64,000 bases of DNA from Bog-532 sp963833835 (GCA_963833835.1 CAWHZI010000013.1:62001-126000); one strand, 5' to 3'. Shown: positions 17,795-26,821, numbered from the stretch's first letter. The notes: generated by a model from the letters alone, not told the origin. Made by a program: numbers and translations.

Positions 17795-18071
17795 CGACTC
17801 TCTCCTCTCCATTTTTTCGTGCTGCCCCGTGAAGTTGTCCACGGGACGTAATGACCGGGGGCCGATTCAGCCTCCGGGCGTGACGACACGCCAGCCTCGG
17901 ACGGCCGTCGGCATATCGTAGGAGCGCGTTCCATCCATTGTGAACAGCAACAATTACCCTGGTGGGAATTGTGACGTGACGGTAACCATACTGGGGCAAT
18001 TACGGCATACGCACGGTTACCTGGGGTTCTGTCCACTGTGGGGACCCACAGTAAACCCCCAGCATTCATCG
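17795..18071. promoter_or_regulatory. Regulatory region upstream of the second peptide ABC operon
   Basis: 277 bp without a gene. It contains an imperfect 21-bp palindrome (17951-17971, CAATT arms), a GGTAACC/GGTTACC inverted repeat (17981-17987 and 18015-18021), and a compact 8-bp hairpin (18035-18042 with 18045-18052) just after the stop of the upstream gene, probably its terminator. The two symmetric elements are candidate operators for the importer operon. No confident -10/-35 pair was found. Confidence 0.45.
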
Positions 18072-18950
18072 TCAGTACGGGGGCCAAGGGATGGCGGGCC
18101 AGTCCTCGGGCGGATACGGGTGGGCCCGGTGCTTGAGCAGCTTGTCGACCCGGATCGTGGTCGCCTCCAGCTCACCCGGGCTCAGGTACTGCGCCAGTTC
18201 CTGGCCCAGCTCGCCGCTGTCCAGCAGCGCGTGCAGCCGGCGCAGCGCGTCGGTCGCCCGGCGGGGCAGGCTCTTGCCGCGCCACTGCCACAGCACGGTC
18301 CGCAGCTTGTAGTCCTCGGCGAAGCAGACGCCGTGGTCACAGCCGTACAGGTGACCGCCACGGACCGGCAGCAGGTGCCCGATCTTGCGGTCGGCGTTGT
18401 TGACCACGGCGTCGAAGGTAGCCAGATCCCGCAGACCGGGATGATCGCTGCGCCGGGCCAGCTCGATCAGGTCGACCTGCGGGTCGATCTCGATCCAGAG
18501 CTGGCACATGCCCGGCCCGAACGGCCCGTCTCGCATCACCGTCGGCGGCACCACGTTCCAGCCGGACGCGCGGGACACCACGTAGGCGGCCACTTCCCGG
18601 CCCGCCAGCGTGCCGACCGGGAAGTCCCACAGCGGGCGTTCACCCGAGATCGGCTTGTACACGCAGGCGGCCTCGTAGTCACCGGTGCTGACCGCGCAGT
18701 ACCAGGTCTCGTTGGACGCTTCGACCAGCCGGCCCAGCACCTCCAGGGTGCCCTGGCTGAGCAGGTCCCGCGCGGCCTGGTCGGCTTCGGGGGTCAGGGC
18801 GCCGGAGCCCCCGTTTCCGCTGGCCCTGTTCCCCGAGCCGCCGCTGCCGCGCTCCCCCGGTTCCTCGGCCCGGTCCCGCCGGCGGCCGCCGGCCCGCCGG
18901 CTGCCGCCGGACGGGCGGCGCCGGGGCGGGGATGCGAAGCCGTCAAGCAT
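18072..18950 (-). CDS. SCO1664-family protein (phosphatidylinositol-kinase-like fold)
   Basis: A 292-residue member of an actinobacteria-restricted family distantly related to PI3/PI4-kinases. After a basic, Gly-rich disordered N-terminus (about 1-50) the domain shows VYKPISGERPLWDFPVGTLA, then the likely nucleotide and metal motifs DAVVNNADRKIGHLL and YGCDHGVCF (compare HxxDxxxxN and DH in kinases). It ends WPAIPWPPY. Its start overlaps the DUF3090 stop by 8 bp, and this pair with the phosphomutase below recurs together across actinobacteria, often near mshC. Activity unproven. Confidence 0.88.
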   Translation of the reverse strand: MLDGFASPPRRRPSGGSRRAGGRRRDRAEEPGERGSGGSGNRASGNGGSGALTPEADQAARDLLSQGTLEVLGRLVEASNETWYCAVSTGDYEAACVYKPISGERPLWDFPVGTLAGREVAAYVVSRASGWNVVPPTVMRDGPFGPGMCQLWIEIDPQVDLIELARRSDHPGLRDLATFDAVVNNADRKIGHLLPVRGGHLYGCDHGVCFAEDYKLRTVLWQWRGKSLPRRATDALRRLHALLDSGELGQELAQYLSPGELEATTIRVDKLLKHRAHPYPPEDWPAIPWPPY

Positions 18951-19503
18951 GACTGGCGCGATGCCCGTTCTGCCGTGGGCACACGTGCCCGTCGGCGTTC
19001 AGCGGCAGCCCGCACAGCGGGCAGGGTGGCCGCCCGGCGGCCACGATGGCCAGGGCTCGCTGGGCAAACGCCCGGGCCGCCCCGGGGGTGATCCGCACCC
19101 GCAACACGGCGGGCCCGTCGACCGGGATCTCCTCGGCCAGCGGCTCGACCGGTTCCTCGGTGGCCTCCTGCGCCTCGATGACCACCCGGTTGTCGTCACC
19201 GTCCCAGGCCAGCGCGATCGCGCCGACGCGGAACTCCTCCTCCACCGGCATGTCCAGCGGCCCGTCGTCCTGCAGCGCGGCCGGGGTGGCCGCCGGCACC
19301 TCGGGTGATCCGCCGCTGCGGCGCAGGACCTCGTCCAGTAGTTCGTCGAGCCGCTCGGCCAGCAGGCTGACCTGAAACTTCTCCAGCGAGACGCTGGTGA
19401 CTCGCCCCTGCGAGGTGGCCTGGAGGTAAAACGTCCGCTCCCCCGGCTGCCCGACGGAACCAGCCACGAACCGCTCCGGCGGGTCGTACATGTAGACCGG
19501 CAT
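18943..19503 (-). CDS. DUF3090 family protein
   Basis: A 186-residue actinobacterial protein. The ATG at 19503 gives the family N-terminus MPVYMYDPPERFVAGSVGQP. Middle: FYLQATSQGRVTSVSLEK; C-terminus: a small zinc-ribbon-like motif CPLCG...CPRQNGH (two CxxC-like pairs). Overlaps the SCO1664-like gene by 8 bp and lies 4 nt after the phosphomutase stop, so the three form one operon. Biochemical role unknown. Confidence 0.9.
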   Translation of the reverse strand: MPVYMYDPPERFVAGSVGQPGERTFYLQATSQGRVTSVSLEKFQVSLLAERLDELLDEVLRRSGGSPEVPAATPAALQDDGPLDMPVEEEFRVGAIALAWDGDDNRVVIEAQEATEEPVEPLAEEIPVDGPAVLRVRITPGAARAFAQRALAIVAAGRPPCPLCGLPLNADGHVCPRQNGHRASHA

Positions 19504-19507
19504 GCTC

Positions 19508-20281
19508 CTATCCTTGCGCGTCCGCTGAGTGGGCGCGAACGGTGCCCGCCGCTCCGGCGCCGCCACCGATCATGGCGTCGCTGTCGGGCTGGCCGTCGGC
19601 CGCCGCGTCGCCAGTGTCCTTTTCTGTGTCCTCTTCGGGCCGGGGCAGCAGGTCCTCGACGCCGCCACCGAGGTCGTTCATCCGGAGCAGGAACGGCCGC
19701 AGCGAGGTGTAGCGGATCACGGTCAGCGAGCAGGGGTCGGCCTGGATGCGCTGGCTCAGGTCCAGGTGCAGGCCGAGCGCGTCGGCGATCAGGGCCTTGA
19801 TCACATCGCCGTGGGAGCAGACCAGGTAGGTGGCCTTGTCGCCGAGGCGTGCGTTCCAGTCCCGCACCGCGGTCACGGCCCGGTGCTGCATGTCCGCCAT
19901 GGCCTCGCCGTCGGGCCCGGGGAACCGGACCGCGCTCGGATGGGCCTGGACCACCTTCCACAGCGGATCCTTGGCCAGCACCTTCAGCTCCTGGCCGGTC
20001 CAGTCGCCGTAGTGGCACTCGCCCACTCGATCGTCAGTCTGAACGGTGCTAGCCGACCCAGGGGGGCGGCCTTCGGCGGCGGCGATGGCGGCTGCGGTCT
20101 GCTGGCAGCGGTCGAGCGGGCTGCTGATGATCGCGTCCAGCGGCAGCGCTGCCAGCCGGGCTCCGAGCGCGCGGGCCTGGGCCGTGCCCCGCTCATCCAG
20201 CGGGATGCCGGGGGTCCACCCGGACAGGGTGTGGCCGGTCGCGGCGGTCAGGCCGTGGCGGACCAGCAGAACGGTCGTCAC
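19508..20281 (-). CDS. Histidine-phosphatase-superfamily protein, MSMEG_4193-type putative phosphomutase
   Basis: A 257-residue protein with the RHG catalytic motif at residues 8-10 (TTVLLVRHGLTAATGHTLSG), the second Arg in SSPLDRCQQTA, the Glu in VGECHYGDWTG and the second His in LVCSHGDVIKAL. The C-terminal 45 residues are acidic and Gly/Ala-rich. GTG at 20281 is chosen because relatives start with MTTV(I/L)LVRHG and because a TAGAGT box lies 7 nt upstream (leaderless pattern). The substrate is unknown. Confidence 0.88.
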   Translation of the reverse strand: MTTVLLVRHGLTAATGHTLSGWTPGIPLDERGTAQARALGARLAALPLDAIISSPLDRCQQTAAAIAAAEGRPPGSASTVQTDDRVGECHYGDWTGQELKVLAKDPLWKVVQAHPSAVRFPGPDGEAMADMQHRAVTAVRDWNARLGDKATYLVCSHGDVIKALIADALGLHLDLSQRIQADPCSLTVIRYTSLRPFLLRMNDLGGGVEDLLPRPEEDTEKDTGDAAADGQPDSDAMIGGGAGAAGTVRAHSADAQG

Positions 20282-20291
20282 CTGCCCGACT

Positions 20292-20966
20292 CTAGCCGGA
20301 CCCGGCGGCGCCCCGGCCGCGCTCACCGGCGCAGACGACGAACACCGCGGAGCCGAACATCACGTAGTCACCGAGCTGGACCGGTACCGGCTGGCGGACC
20401 CGCCAGCCGTTCACCCGGGTGCCGTTGGTGGACCCGGCGTCGGTCAGCACCCAGCCATCCGTGGCCAGGTCCAGCCGGGCGTGCCAGCGGGACACCGAGG
20501 TGTGCTCGATGAGCAGGTCACACGAGGCGTCCCGGCCGATGGTGAAGCTAGTCGCCTGCCCGGGCCCGGTCGGCGGGAAGTACAGCGCGCGGGCAGGCTC
20601 GGAGGCCGGAGCCGCACTCGCGGGCCGAGCCGGGGGGCGGGGCTGATCGGGCCGTTCGAGCCGCTCGGGCCGCCGCCCACGCAACGGGTCCAGCACGGCT
20701 TCCCGCAGCGCCGCGCGCAGCGTGCCCAGCACGGCCCGGCCGCGGGGGGCGGTACCCCGGCGGGGCAGGTCGGTGAACAGGCCGTCGAGCTGGCGCTGGT
20801 CCCGGGCGCCGAACGCCTCGTCCATCCGGCGCAGGTAGGTCTGCTGGGACAGCCGGCCCTCGGCGAACCGGTCACCCAGCTCGCTGACGGCGCGCTCGCG
20901 TTCAGAATCGGACGCCCGGAGCGCCGCATCCGGATTGGTGGGCGCATCCGCCGAGGAGGCAGCCAT
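20292..20966 (-). CDS. DUF1707 and FHA domain protein
   Basis: A 224-residue cytoplasmic protein. Residues about 15-68 form a DUF1707 domain (LRASDSERERAVSELGDRFA ... LDGLFTDLP). A basic, Pro-rich linker follows. Residues about 140-212 form a forkhead-associated phosphothreonine-binding domain with conserved GRDASCD, the TSVSRWHARL loop and DAGSTNGTRVNG. Such proteins read out Ser/Thr kinase signalling in actinobacteria. The start at 20966 is the ATG closest to the DUF1707 domain; it lacks a ribosome site, and a GATACT box 6 nt upstream fits a leaderless mRNA. Confidence 0.87.
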   Translation of the reverse strand: MAASSADAPTNPDAALRASDSERERAVSELGDRFAEGRLSQQTYLRRMDEAFGARDQRQLDGLFTDLPRRGTAPRGRAVLGTLRAALREAVLDPLRGRRPERLERPDQPRPPARPASAAPASEPARALYFPPTGPGQATSFTIGRDASCDLLIEHTSVSRWHARLDLATDGWVLTDAGSTNGTRVNGWRVRQPVPVQLGDYVMFGSAVFVVCAGERGRGAAGSG

Positions 20967-21066
20967 AACAGGAGTATCCGTGGCCAGGCCGGCCACGGCA
21001 AGGGAACGGGGGCACACGCGGGCCAGTTCCGGTTGAACGTCACATCCCTGGGCTACGCTGGCCGAG

Positions 21067-23184
21067 ATGTCCACCGTGAGCGACGAATCAGCGACCCGGC
21101 TGTTCGGTGAGTTCTGCGGCGCCGGGCTGTGGCCAGGTGTCGGCCGGGCCATGGCGGAGAAGCTGCAGGCGGCCGGGATCACCAGCCCCGACGACGTGAC
21201 GGCCGGGCGGCTGGAGCTGGTCGAGGGTATCGGGCCCAAGCGGGCGATCCGGCTGGCCGCCGCGTTCACCCGCGCGCAGCCCGCGTACGAGACCGCCGGC
21301 CTGCTGACCAGCTGCCGGGTACCGGCCAAGTACGCCGGGTCGGCCGTGGCTCTGCTCGGCCCGCTGGCGGCTGAGACGCTGCGCGAGGACCCCTGGAAGC
21401 TGCTCACGCTGCCGCAGATCCGTCCCGACCAGGCCGACTGGTTCGCCCGTCAGGTGCTGGACGACGGGGCCACCCCGCAGGACCCGCGGCGCGGCCGGGC
21501 CCTGGTCGTGCACCTGCTGAACAAGGCGTCGCGGGACGGCCACACCGCGGCCCCGGCCGAGGCGGTGCTGGCCGCGCTGGGCCGGTTCGGCGTGGGCGAT
21601 CCCGGCAGCGCCGTGGTGGCCGCGATCGACGACGGATCGGTGCTGCCGTTCGAGGCCTATCGGCCCGGTGATGCTGAAGAGGCTGAAGATCCGGCAGAGG
21701 CTGATGGGGAGGACTCGGGTACAGATATCGAATTGGGCACGCTGCTCGCGCTGACCCAGTACGCCATCGCCGAGGATGCGGTGGCCGAGGGCCTGCAGCG
21801 GCTGGCCGCGACGGCTGAGCCGCTGCCCGGGACGGGCGACCCGCTGGCGGCCGTGACCGACGCCGAGCTGGACGACCGGCAGCACGCGGCCGTGGCGGCG
21901 GTGGCCGAGCACGGGGTGTCCGTGCTCACCGGCGGCCCGGGCACGGGCAAGAGCCGGACGGTGGCGGCCGTGGTCGCGCTGGCATCCCAGCGCGGCCTGC
22001 GGGTGGCGCTGGCCGCGCCGACCGGCCGGGCGGCCAAGCGGCTGGAGGAGCTGGCGGGCGCACCCGCGACCACCTTGCACCGGCTGCTCGGGGCTCAGGG
22101 CCAGGGCATGACCCGGCCCGGCGCCGACGGCCAGGGAGACAACCTGTTCAGCGACGGGTCCGGGGCTCCGGCGCCCGGCGGGGCCGGTTTCCCCGGCAGT
22201 GAGGGCAGCGGCGGCCGCGAAGGCACCTGGGTGTTCGCCCGGGGCGAGGACTGGCCGCTGGACGCCGAGCTGGTCGTGGTGGACGAGAGCTCGATGCTCG
22301 ACGTGGAGCTGGCCGCCGCGCTGATCGAGGCGTGCGCGGACGGCACCCGGCTGCTGCTGGTGGGCGACCCGGCCCAGCTGCCCTCGATCGGCCCGGGCCG
22401 GGTGCTGGCCGACATCATCGACTCCGGCGCGATCCCGGTGACCGAGCTGACCACGCTGTACCGGCAGAAGGACGGCGGCACGATCGCCAAGCTGGCCACC
22501 GCGGTGCGCGGCGGTGACCTGCCCGCGGTGGACTCGCCCGAGCACGAGGTGGTGGTGGTGACCACCCGTGGCAGCGCGGAAGCCGCGCACCGGGTCACCC
22601 AGCTGATGACCGACTCGATCCCCCGCGCGCTCGGCATCGCGGCCGAGGACATCCAGATCGTCACGCCGGTCCACAAGGGCCCGGCCGGGACGATCGAGCT
22701 GAACCGGGCGCTCAAGGCCAAGCTGAACCCGGGGCCGGGCGCGCACCGCGGCTTCGACCCGGGCGACCGGGTGGTGGCGGTGGCCAACCACGCCGACGAC
22801 GGCTTCGCCAACGGTGAGGTCGGCACCGTGGTCACGGCGGAGGGCGACGGGCTGACGGTGTCGTTCAGCGGCCTGCCGGTCACGGTGCCGTTCCGGCTGC
22901 TGGCCGACCTGCGGCACGGCTGGGCCATCACCGTGCACCGGGCGCAGGGCAGCGAGTGGCCGGCCGTGGTCGCGGTGTTCCCGTCCGAGGCCACCGGGAT
23001 GCTGTCCCGGCCCCTGGTCTACACCGCCCTGACCCGCGCGCAGCACCACCTGTCCGTGGTGCACGGCGCAGGCCCGGCGCTGGCCCGCGCGGTGCGCACG
23101 ATCGGCGAGCACCCCCGGGAGACCCGGCTGGCCGCCCTGCTCACCGAGGCGATGGCCGAGGTGGCGGACCTGGCGGAAGGCTGA
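21067..23184 (+). CDS. RecD-like SF1B DNA helicase
   Basis: A 705-residue 5'-3' helicase of the RecD2/TraA type that does not need RecBC. The N-terminus has helix-hairpin-helix units (PGVGRAMAEKLQAAG and VEGIGPKRAIRLA). Walker A GGPGTGKS is at 289-296, followed by APTGRAAKRLEE (motif Ia), VVVDESSMLD (motif II), LLLVGDPAQLPSIGPG (motif III), ELTTLYRQ (motif IV) and the C-terminal VHRAQGSEWP and YTALTRA motifs. An acidic loop interrupts residues about 200-220. A TACGCT box 7 nt before the ATG suggests a leaderless mRNA. Probably a DNA repair helicase. Confidence 0.93.
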   Translation: MSTVSDESATRLFGEFCGAGLWPGVGRAMAEKLQAAGITSPDDVTAGRLELVEGIGPKRAIRLAAAFTRAQPAYETAGLLTSCRVPAKYAGSAVALLGPLAAETLREDPWKLLTLPQIRPDQADWFARQVLDDGATPQDPRRGRALVVHLLNKASRDGHTAAPAEAVLAALGRFGVGDPGSAVVAAIDDGSVLPFEAYRPGDAEEAEDPAEADGEDSGTDIELGTLLALTQYAIAEDAVAEGLQRLAATAEPLPGTGDPLAAVTDAELDDRQHAAVAAVAEHGVSVLTGGPGTGKSRTVAAVVALASQRGLRVALAAPTGRAAKRLEELAGAPATTLHRLLGAQGQGMTRPGADGQGDNLFSDGSGAPAPGGAGFPGSEGSGGREGTWVFARGEDWPLDAELVVVDESSMLDVELAAALIEACADGTRLLLVGDPAQLPSIGPGRVLADIIDSGAIPVTELTTLYRQKDGGTIAKLATAVRGGDLPAVDSPEHEVVVVTTRGSAEAAHRVTQLMTDSIPRALGIAAEDIQIVTPVHKGPAGTIELNRALKAKLNPGPGAHRGFDPGDRVVAVANHADDGFANGEVGTVVTAEGDGLTVSFSGLPVTVPFRLLADLRHGWAITVHRAQGSEWPAVVAVFPSEATGMLSRPLVYTALTRAQHHLSVVHGAGPALARAVRTIGEHPRETRLAALLTEAMAEVADLAEG

Positions 23185-23191
23185 CGGCGCC

Positions 23192-23764
23192 ATGCCCGCG
23201 ACCGGGACCGGTAGCGACCCGGTTAAAAAAATTCTGATCTGGATCAACGAGCAGACCTGGCAGGCGGCCGTCGACGCGGCCCGTGAACTGGCCCCCGAAC
23301 CCGGCACCATCACGTTGCTGCACGTCAGTGCCCAGGAGCCACCGGACGTCGCGCAGGCCGCCTACCTGGGGTTGTTCGGACGCGGCCGGTCCGGCGAGGA
23401 TCTGCGGGCGCGCCTGGCGGGCAGCGCCGCGGCGTCGGCCGCGGACCTGCTCGACGCCGCGGCCGAGCGCCTGGGCCTCCCGTGCGAGCAAATCAGCCGT
23501 ACGGGGCGGACCGAGCGTGAGGTGGTGGCCGCGGCGGCCGGCGCCGACCTGCTGATCATGGCCCGGGACGGTGACCGCTCCCGGCTCGGCCCGCGGAGCC
23601 TGGGCCGGGCGACCCGGTTCGCCGTCGACCACGCACCCTGCCCGGTCCTGCTGGTGTGGCCGGAGGGAGCGCCGCCGGTGGACACGATGCCGCCGCCACC
23701 CCCGCCGGGCGAAGATCCGCCGCCGCCGCCACCGCCGCCGCCGGGCGGTGGGCCGCCGCCTTAG
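23192..23764 (+). CDS. Universal stress protein (UspA) domain protein with polyproline tail
   Basis: A 190-residue protein. Residues about 12-155 form a single UspA fold (VKKILIWINEQTWQAAVDAA ... ADLLIMARDGD ... ATRFAVDHAPCPVLLVWPEG). The ATP-binding G-2x-G-9x-G(S/T) signature is present only loosely (RDGDRSRLGPRSLGRATR). The last 25 residues are almost pure proline with a few Gly, Glu and Asp, which should form an extended polyproline II helix. It follows the helicase by 7 nt, and its stop overlaps the convergent fabI stop. Confidence 0.85.
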   Translation: MPATGTGSDPVKKILIWINEQTWQAAVDAARELAPEPGTITLLHVSAQEPPDVAQAAYLGLFGRGRSGEDLRARLAGSAAASAADLLDAAAERLGLPCEQISRTGRTEREVVAAAAGADLLIMARDGDRSRLGPRSLGRATRFAVDHAPCPVLLVWPEGAPPVDTMPPPPPPGEDPPPPPPPPPGGGPPP

Positions 23765-24525
23765 CCGCCGATGGCGTGCGCGCCGCCGTCGACGTGGACG
23801 ATCTCGCCGCTGGTGGCCGGGAACCAGTCCGACAGCAGGGCCACGCAGGCCTTGGCGGCCGGGCCCGGGTCGGTGATGTCCCAGCCGAGCGGGGCCCGGT
23901 CGGCCCACAGGCCCTCGAACTTCTCAAAACCGGGGATGCTCTTGGCCGCCATCGTGCGCAGCGGGCCGGCCGATACCAGGTTGACCCGGACCTTCTCCGA
24001 GCCCAGGTCCCGGGCCAGGTAGCGCGCGCACGACTCCAGGCCGGCCTTGGCCACGCCCATCCAGTCGTAGCCGGGCCAGGCCACGCTGGCGTCGAAGTCC
24101 AGGCCGACAATCGAGCCACCGTCTTTCATCAGCGGCAGCACCGCCATGGCCAGGGCCTTCAGCGAGTACGCGGACACGTGCACCGCGGTGGCCACGTCAT
24201 CCCAGCTGGTGTTGAGGAAGTTGCCGCCCATCGCGTCCTGGGGGGCGAACGCGATCGCGTGCAGCACCCCGTCCAGCCCGTCCACGTGCTCGGACAACCG
24301 ACTGGCCAGCGTGGACAGGTGACCATCGTCGGCCACGTCCAGCTCGATCACGGGCGGCGGCTCCGGCAGCCGCTTGGCGATCCGCTGGACCAGGCTCATC
24401 CGCCCGTAGCCGGTCAGGACCACGGTCGCGCCCTCTTCCTGGGCCGCCTTCGCCACGTGGAATGCGATCGAGGCGTCCGTGAGCACGCCGGTGATCAGGA
24501 TGCGCTTGCCCGCCAGGATTCCCAT
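23761..24525 (-). CDS. fabI: Enoyl-[acyl-carrier-protein] reductase, FabI/InhA type
   Basis: A 254-residue NADH-dependent reductase of the last step in the fatty acid elongation cycle. N-terminal nucleotide motif ITGVLTDASIAF (GxxxxxSIA) at 11-22; catalytic Tyr153 and Lys160 in GYDWMGVAK (Tyr-6x-Lys spacing of FabI); LDFDASVAWPG and NLVSAGPLRTMAAKSIPGFE resemble mycobacterial InhA and Streptomyces FabI. It starts 5 nt after fabG, forming a fabG-fabI operon like mabA-inhA. Its 3' end overlaps the convergent UspA gene by 4 bp, leaving no room for a terminator between them. Confidence 0.94.
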   Translation of the reverse strand: MGILAGKRILITGVLTDASIAFHVAKAAQEEGATVVLTGYGRMSLVQRIAKRLPEPPPVIELDVADDGHLSTLASRLSEHVDGLDGVLHAIAFAPQDAMGGNFLNTSWDDVATAVHVSAYSLKALAMAVLPLMKDGGSIVGLDFDASVAWPGYDWMGVAKAGLESCARYLARDLGSEKVRVNLVSAGPLRTMAAKSIPGFEKFEGLWADRAPLGWDITDPGPAAKACVALLSDWFPATSGEIVHVDGGAHAIGG

Positions 24526-24530
24526 GGTGG

Positions 24531-25235
24531 TCAGTGTCCCATGCCCAGGCCGCCGTCGACCGGGATGACCGCCCCGGTGATGTAGCCCGCGTCGTCACCG
24601 GCCAGGAACTGCACCACGCCCGCCACCTCGTCGGCGGCCGCGTACCGGGCCAGCGGGATCTGGGCCAGGATGGCGGCCTTGCGGTCTTCCGGCAGCGCGG
24701 CGGTCATGTCGCTGTCCACGAACCCGGGCGCGACCACGTTCGCGGTGATGCTGCGCGAGGCCAGCTCGCGGGCGGTGGACCGGGCGAAGCCGACCAGGCC
24801 GGCCTTGGACGCGGCGTAGTTGGCCTGCCCGCCCGAGCCCAGCAGGCCGACGACCGAGGAGATGTAGATCAGCCGCCCGCGCCGGGCCCGGATCATGCCC
24901 CGGACCGCGCGCTTGGTGACCCGGAACGCGCCGGTCAGGTTGGTGTCCAGGACGCTGGCAAAGTCGTCCTCGCTCATCAGGGCCAGCAGCTGGTCATGGT
25001 TGATGCCGGCGTTGGCCACCAGCACCTCGACCGGGCCCTGCTCCTTCTCGACCTGGCTGAACGCGGCATCCACGGAGGCGGTGTCGGTTACGTCGCAGCG
25101 GGCCACGGCCAGGCCGTCGACCGGATCGCCGGACCGCGAGGTGATCGTGACGCTGTCCCCGCCGGCCGCCAGCCGCCGGGCGATGGCCAGCCCTATCCCC
25201 CGGTTTCCTCCCGTCACCAGGACCGATCGCCCCAT
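24531..25235 (-). CDS. fabG: 3-oxoacyl-[acyl-carrier-protein] reductase, FabG type
   Basis: A 234-residue NADPH-dependent short-chain dehydrogenase for the first reduction of fatty acid elongation. Cofactor motif GGNRGIG at 9-15, NAG at 75-77, catalytic Ser127, Tyr140 and Lys144 (YAASK). The C-terminus DDAGYITGAVIPVDGGLGMGH is typical for FabG. GGAGG lies 7 nt before the ATG. First gene of fabG-fabI, divergent from tldD across 77 bp. Confidence 0.94.
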   Translation of the reverse strand: MGRSVLVTGGNRGIGLAIARRLAAGGDSVTITSRSGDPVDGLAVARCDVTDTASVDAAFSQVEKEQGPVEVLVANAGINHDQLLALMSEDDFASVLDTNLTGAFRVTKRAVRGMIRARRGRLIYISSVVGLLGSGGQANYAASKAGLVGFARSTARELASRSITANVVAPGFVDSDMTAALPEDRKAAILAQIPLARYAAADEVAGVVQFLAGDDAGYITGAVIPVDGGLGMGH

Positions 25236-25312
25236 TGCGTTCCACCTCCGTGCCCGTGCCGACCTACTGTGTGCCGACAGACCGTGGTGAGCGTATCCGG
25301 TAGGTTGCTGCC

Positions 25313-26821
25313 GTGACTCATGGCCAGCACGAAGTGGATGCCCAGTTCACCGCGCTCCCGTTGCGGGAGCTGGCCGATGCGGCCCGGCAGCAAGCCGCCG
25401 ACCTGGGGGCCCAGCACGCCGACTTCCGGGCCGAGCAGATCCGCAGTCAGCAGATCGGCCTGTCCGACGGGAACCTGGAAACGCTGTTCGACGCCGACGA
25501 CATCGGCCTGGCCGTGCGGGTGGTGGTCGACGGCACCTGGGGCTTCGCCGCCGCGGTCGACCTGACCCCCGACGCCGCCGCGCAGGCGGCCCGGGAGGCG
25601 GTCGAGGTGGCCCGGGTGTCCGCGGCCATGAACACCGAACGGATCGAGCTGGCCCCCGAACCGGCGCACGGCGACGTCACCTGGGTGTCGGAGTACGACG
25701 TGGATCCGTTCAGCGTCAGCGCGGCCGACAAGGTCGCCCTGCTGACCCACTGGAGCACCCAGCTGCTGGCCCGGGACGGCGTGGACCACGTGGACGCCTC
25801 GCTGTACCAGGTGCGCGAGTGCAAGTTCTACTCCGACGGCGCCACCACCGCGACCCAGCAGCGGGTCCGGCTGCACCCCACGCTGACCGCGGTCGCGGTG
25901 GAGAAGGACGGCCGGTTCGAGAGCATGCGGACGCTGGCCCCGCCCGCCGGGCGCGGTTATGAGTACCTGCTCGGCACCGGCTGGGACTTCGAGTCCGAGC
26001 TGCAGCTGCTGCCGGTGTACCTGGGCGAGAAGCTGGCCGCGCGCACGGTCGAGCCCGGCCGTTACGACCTGGTCATCGAGCCGTCGAACCTGTGGCTGAC
26101 CATCCACGAGTCCATCGGGCACGCCACCGAGCTGGACCGGGCCCTGGGCTACGAGGCGGCCTACGCGGGCACGTCGTTCGCCACCCCGGACCAGCTGGGC
26201 ACCCTGCAGTACGGATCGGACCGCATGCACGTGGTCGGCGACCGGACGACCCGGCACGGGCTGGCCACCGTCGGCTACGACGACGAGGGCGTGGCCGGCC
26301 AGTCCTGGGACCTGATCACCGACGGCGTGCTGTCCGGCTACCAGCTCGACCGGCGGATGGCTGCGCTGCGCGGCCTGGACCGGTCCAACGGCTGCTCGTT
26401 CGCCGACTCGGCCGGTCACATGCCGCTGCAGCGGATGGCCAACGTGTCGCTTCAGCCCGCCGAGAACGGCCCGTCCACCGACGAGCTGATCGCCGGGGTG
26501 CAGGACGGCATCTACATCGCCGGCGACAAGAGCTGGTCGATCGACATGCAGCGGTACAACTTCCAGTTCACCGGGCAGCGGTTCTACAAGATCACGAATG
26601 GCCGGCTGGACGGCCAGCTGCGCGACGTGGCCTACCAGGCGACCACCACCGACTTCTGGAACTCCATGGCGGCCGTGGGCGGCCCGCAGACCTACGTGCT
26701 CGGCGGCGCGTTCAACTGCGGGAAGGGTCAGCCCGGCCAGGTCGCCCCGGTCAGTCACGGAGCCCCCTCGGTGCTGATGCGCGGCATCCGGATACTCAAC
26801 ACGGCCGAGGAGGCCTCCTGA
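25313..26821 (+). CDS. tldD: TldD-family metalloprotease
   Basis: A 502-residue subunit of the TldD/TldE protease, which in other bacteria unfolds and cleaves peptides in an extended channel (for example microcin B17 maturation). The zinc motif is HESIGH at 265-270 (HExxxH) followed by ATELDRALG with the third ligand region further on. The C-terminal TldD domain (ISLDR..., CSFADSAGHMPLQRMANVSL, TNGRLDGQLRDVAYQA) is complete. GTG is preceded by TAGGTT at 25301-25306 with 6 nt spacing, a leaderless arrangement. Its stop overlaps the next start (TGATG). Confidence 0.94.
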   Translation: MTHGQHEVDAQFTALPLRELADAARQQAADLGAQHADFRAEQIRSQQIGLSDGNLETLFDADDIGLAVRVVVDGTWGFAAAVDLTPDAAAQAAREAVEVARVSAAMNTERIELAPEPAHGDVTWVSEYDVDPFSVSAADKVALLTHWSTQLLARDGVDHVDASLYQVRECKFYSDGATTATQQRVRLHPTLTAVAVEKDGRFESMRTLAPPAGRGYEYLLGTGWDFESELQLLPVYLGEKLAARTVEPGRYDLVIEPSNLWLTIHESIGHATELDRALGYEAAYAGTSFATPDQLGTLQYGSDRMHVVGDRTTRHGLATVGYDDEGVAGQSWDLITDGVLSGYQLDRRMAALRGLDRSNGCSFADSAGHMPLQRMANVSLQPAENGPSTDELIAGVQDGIYIAGDKSWSIDMQRYNFQFTGQRFYKITNGRLDGQLRDVAYQATTTDFWNSMAAVGGPQTYVLGGAFNCGKGQPGQVAPVSHGAPSVLMRGIRILNTAEEAS

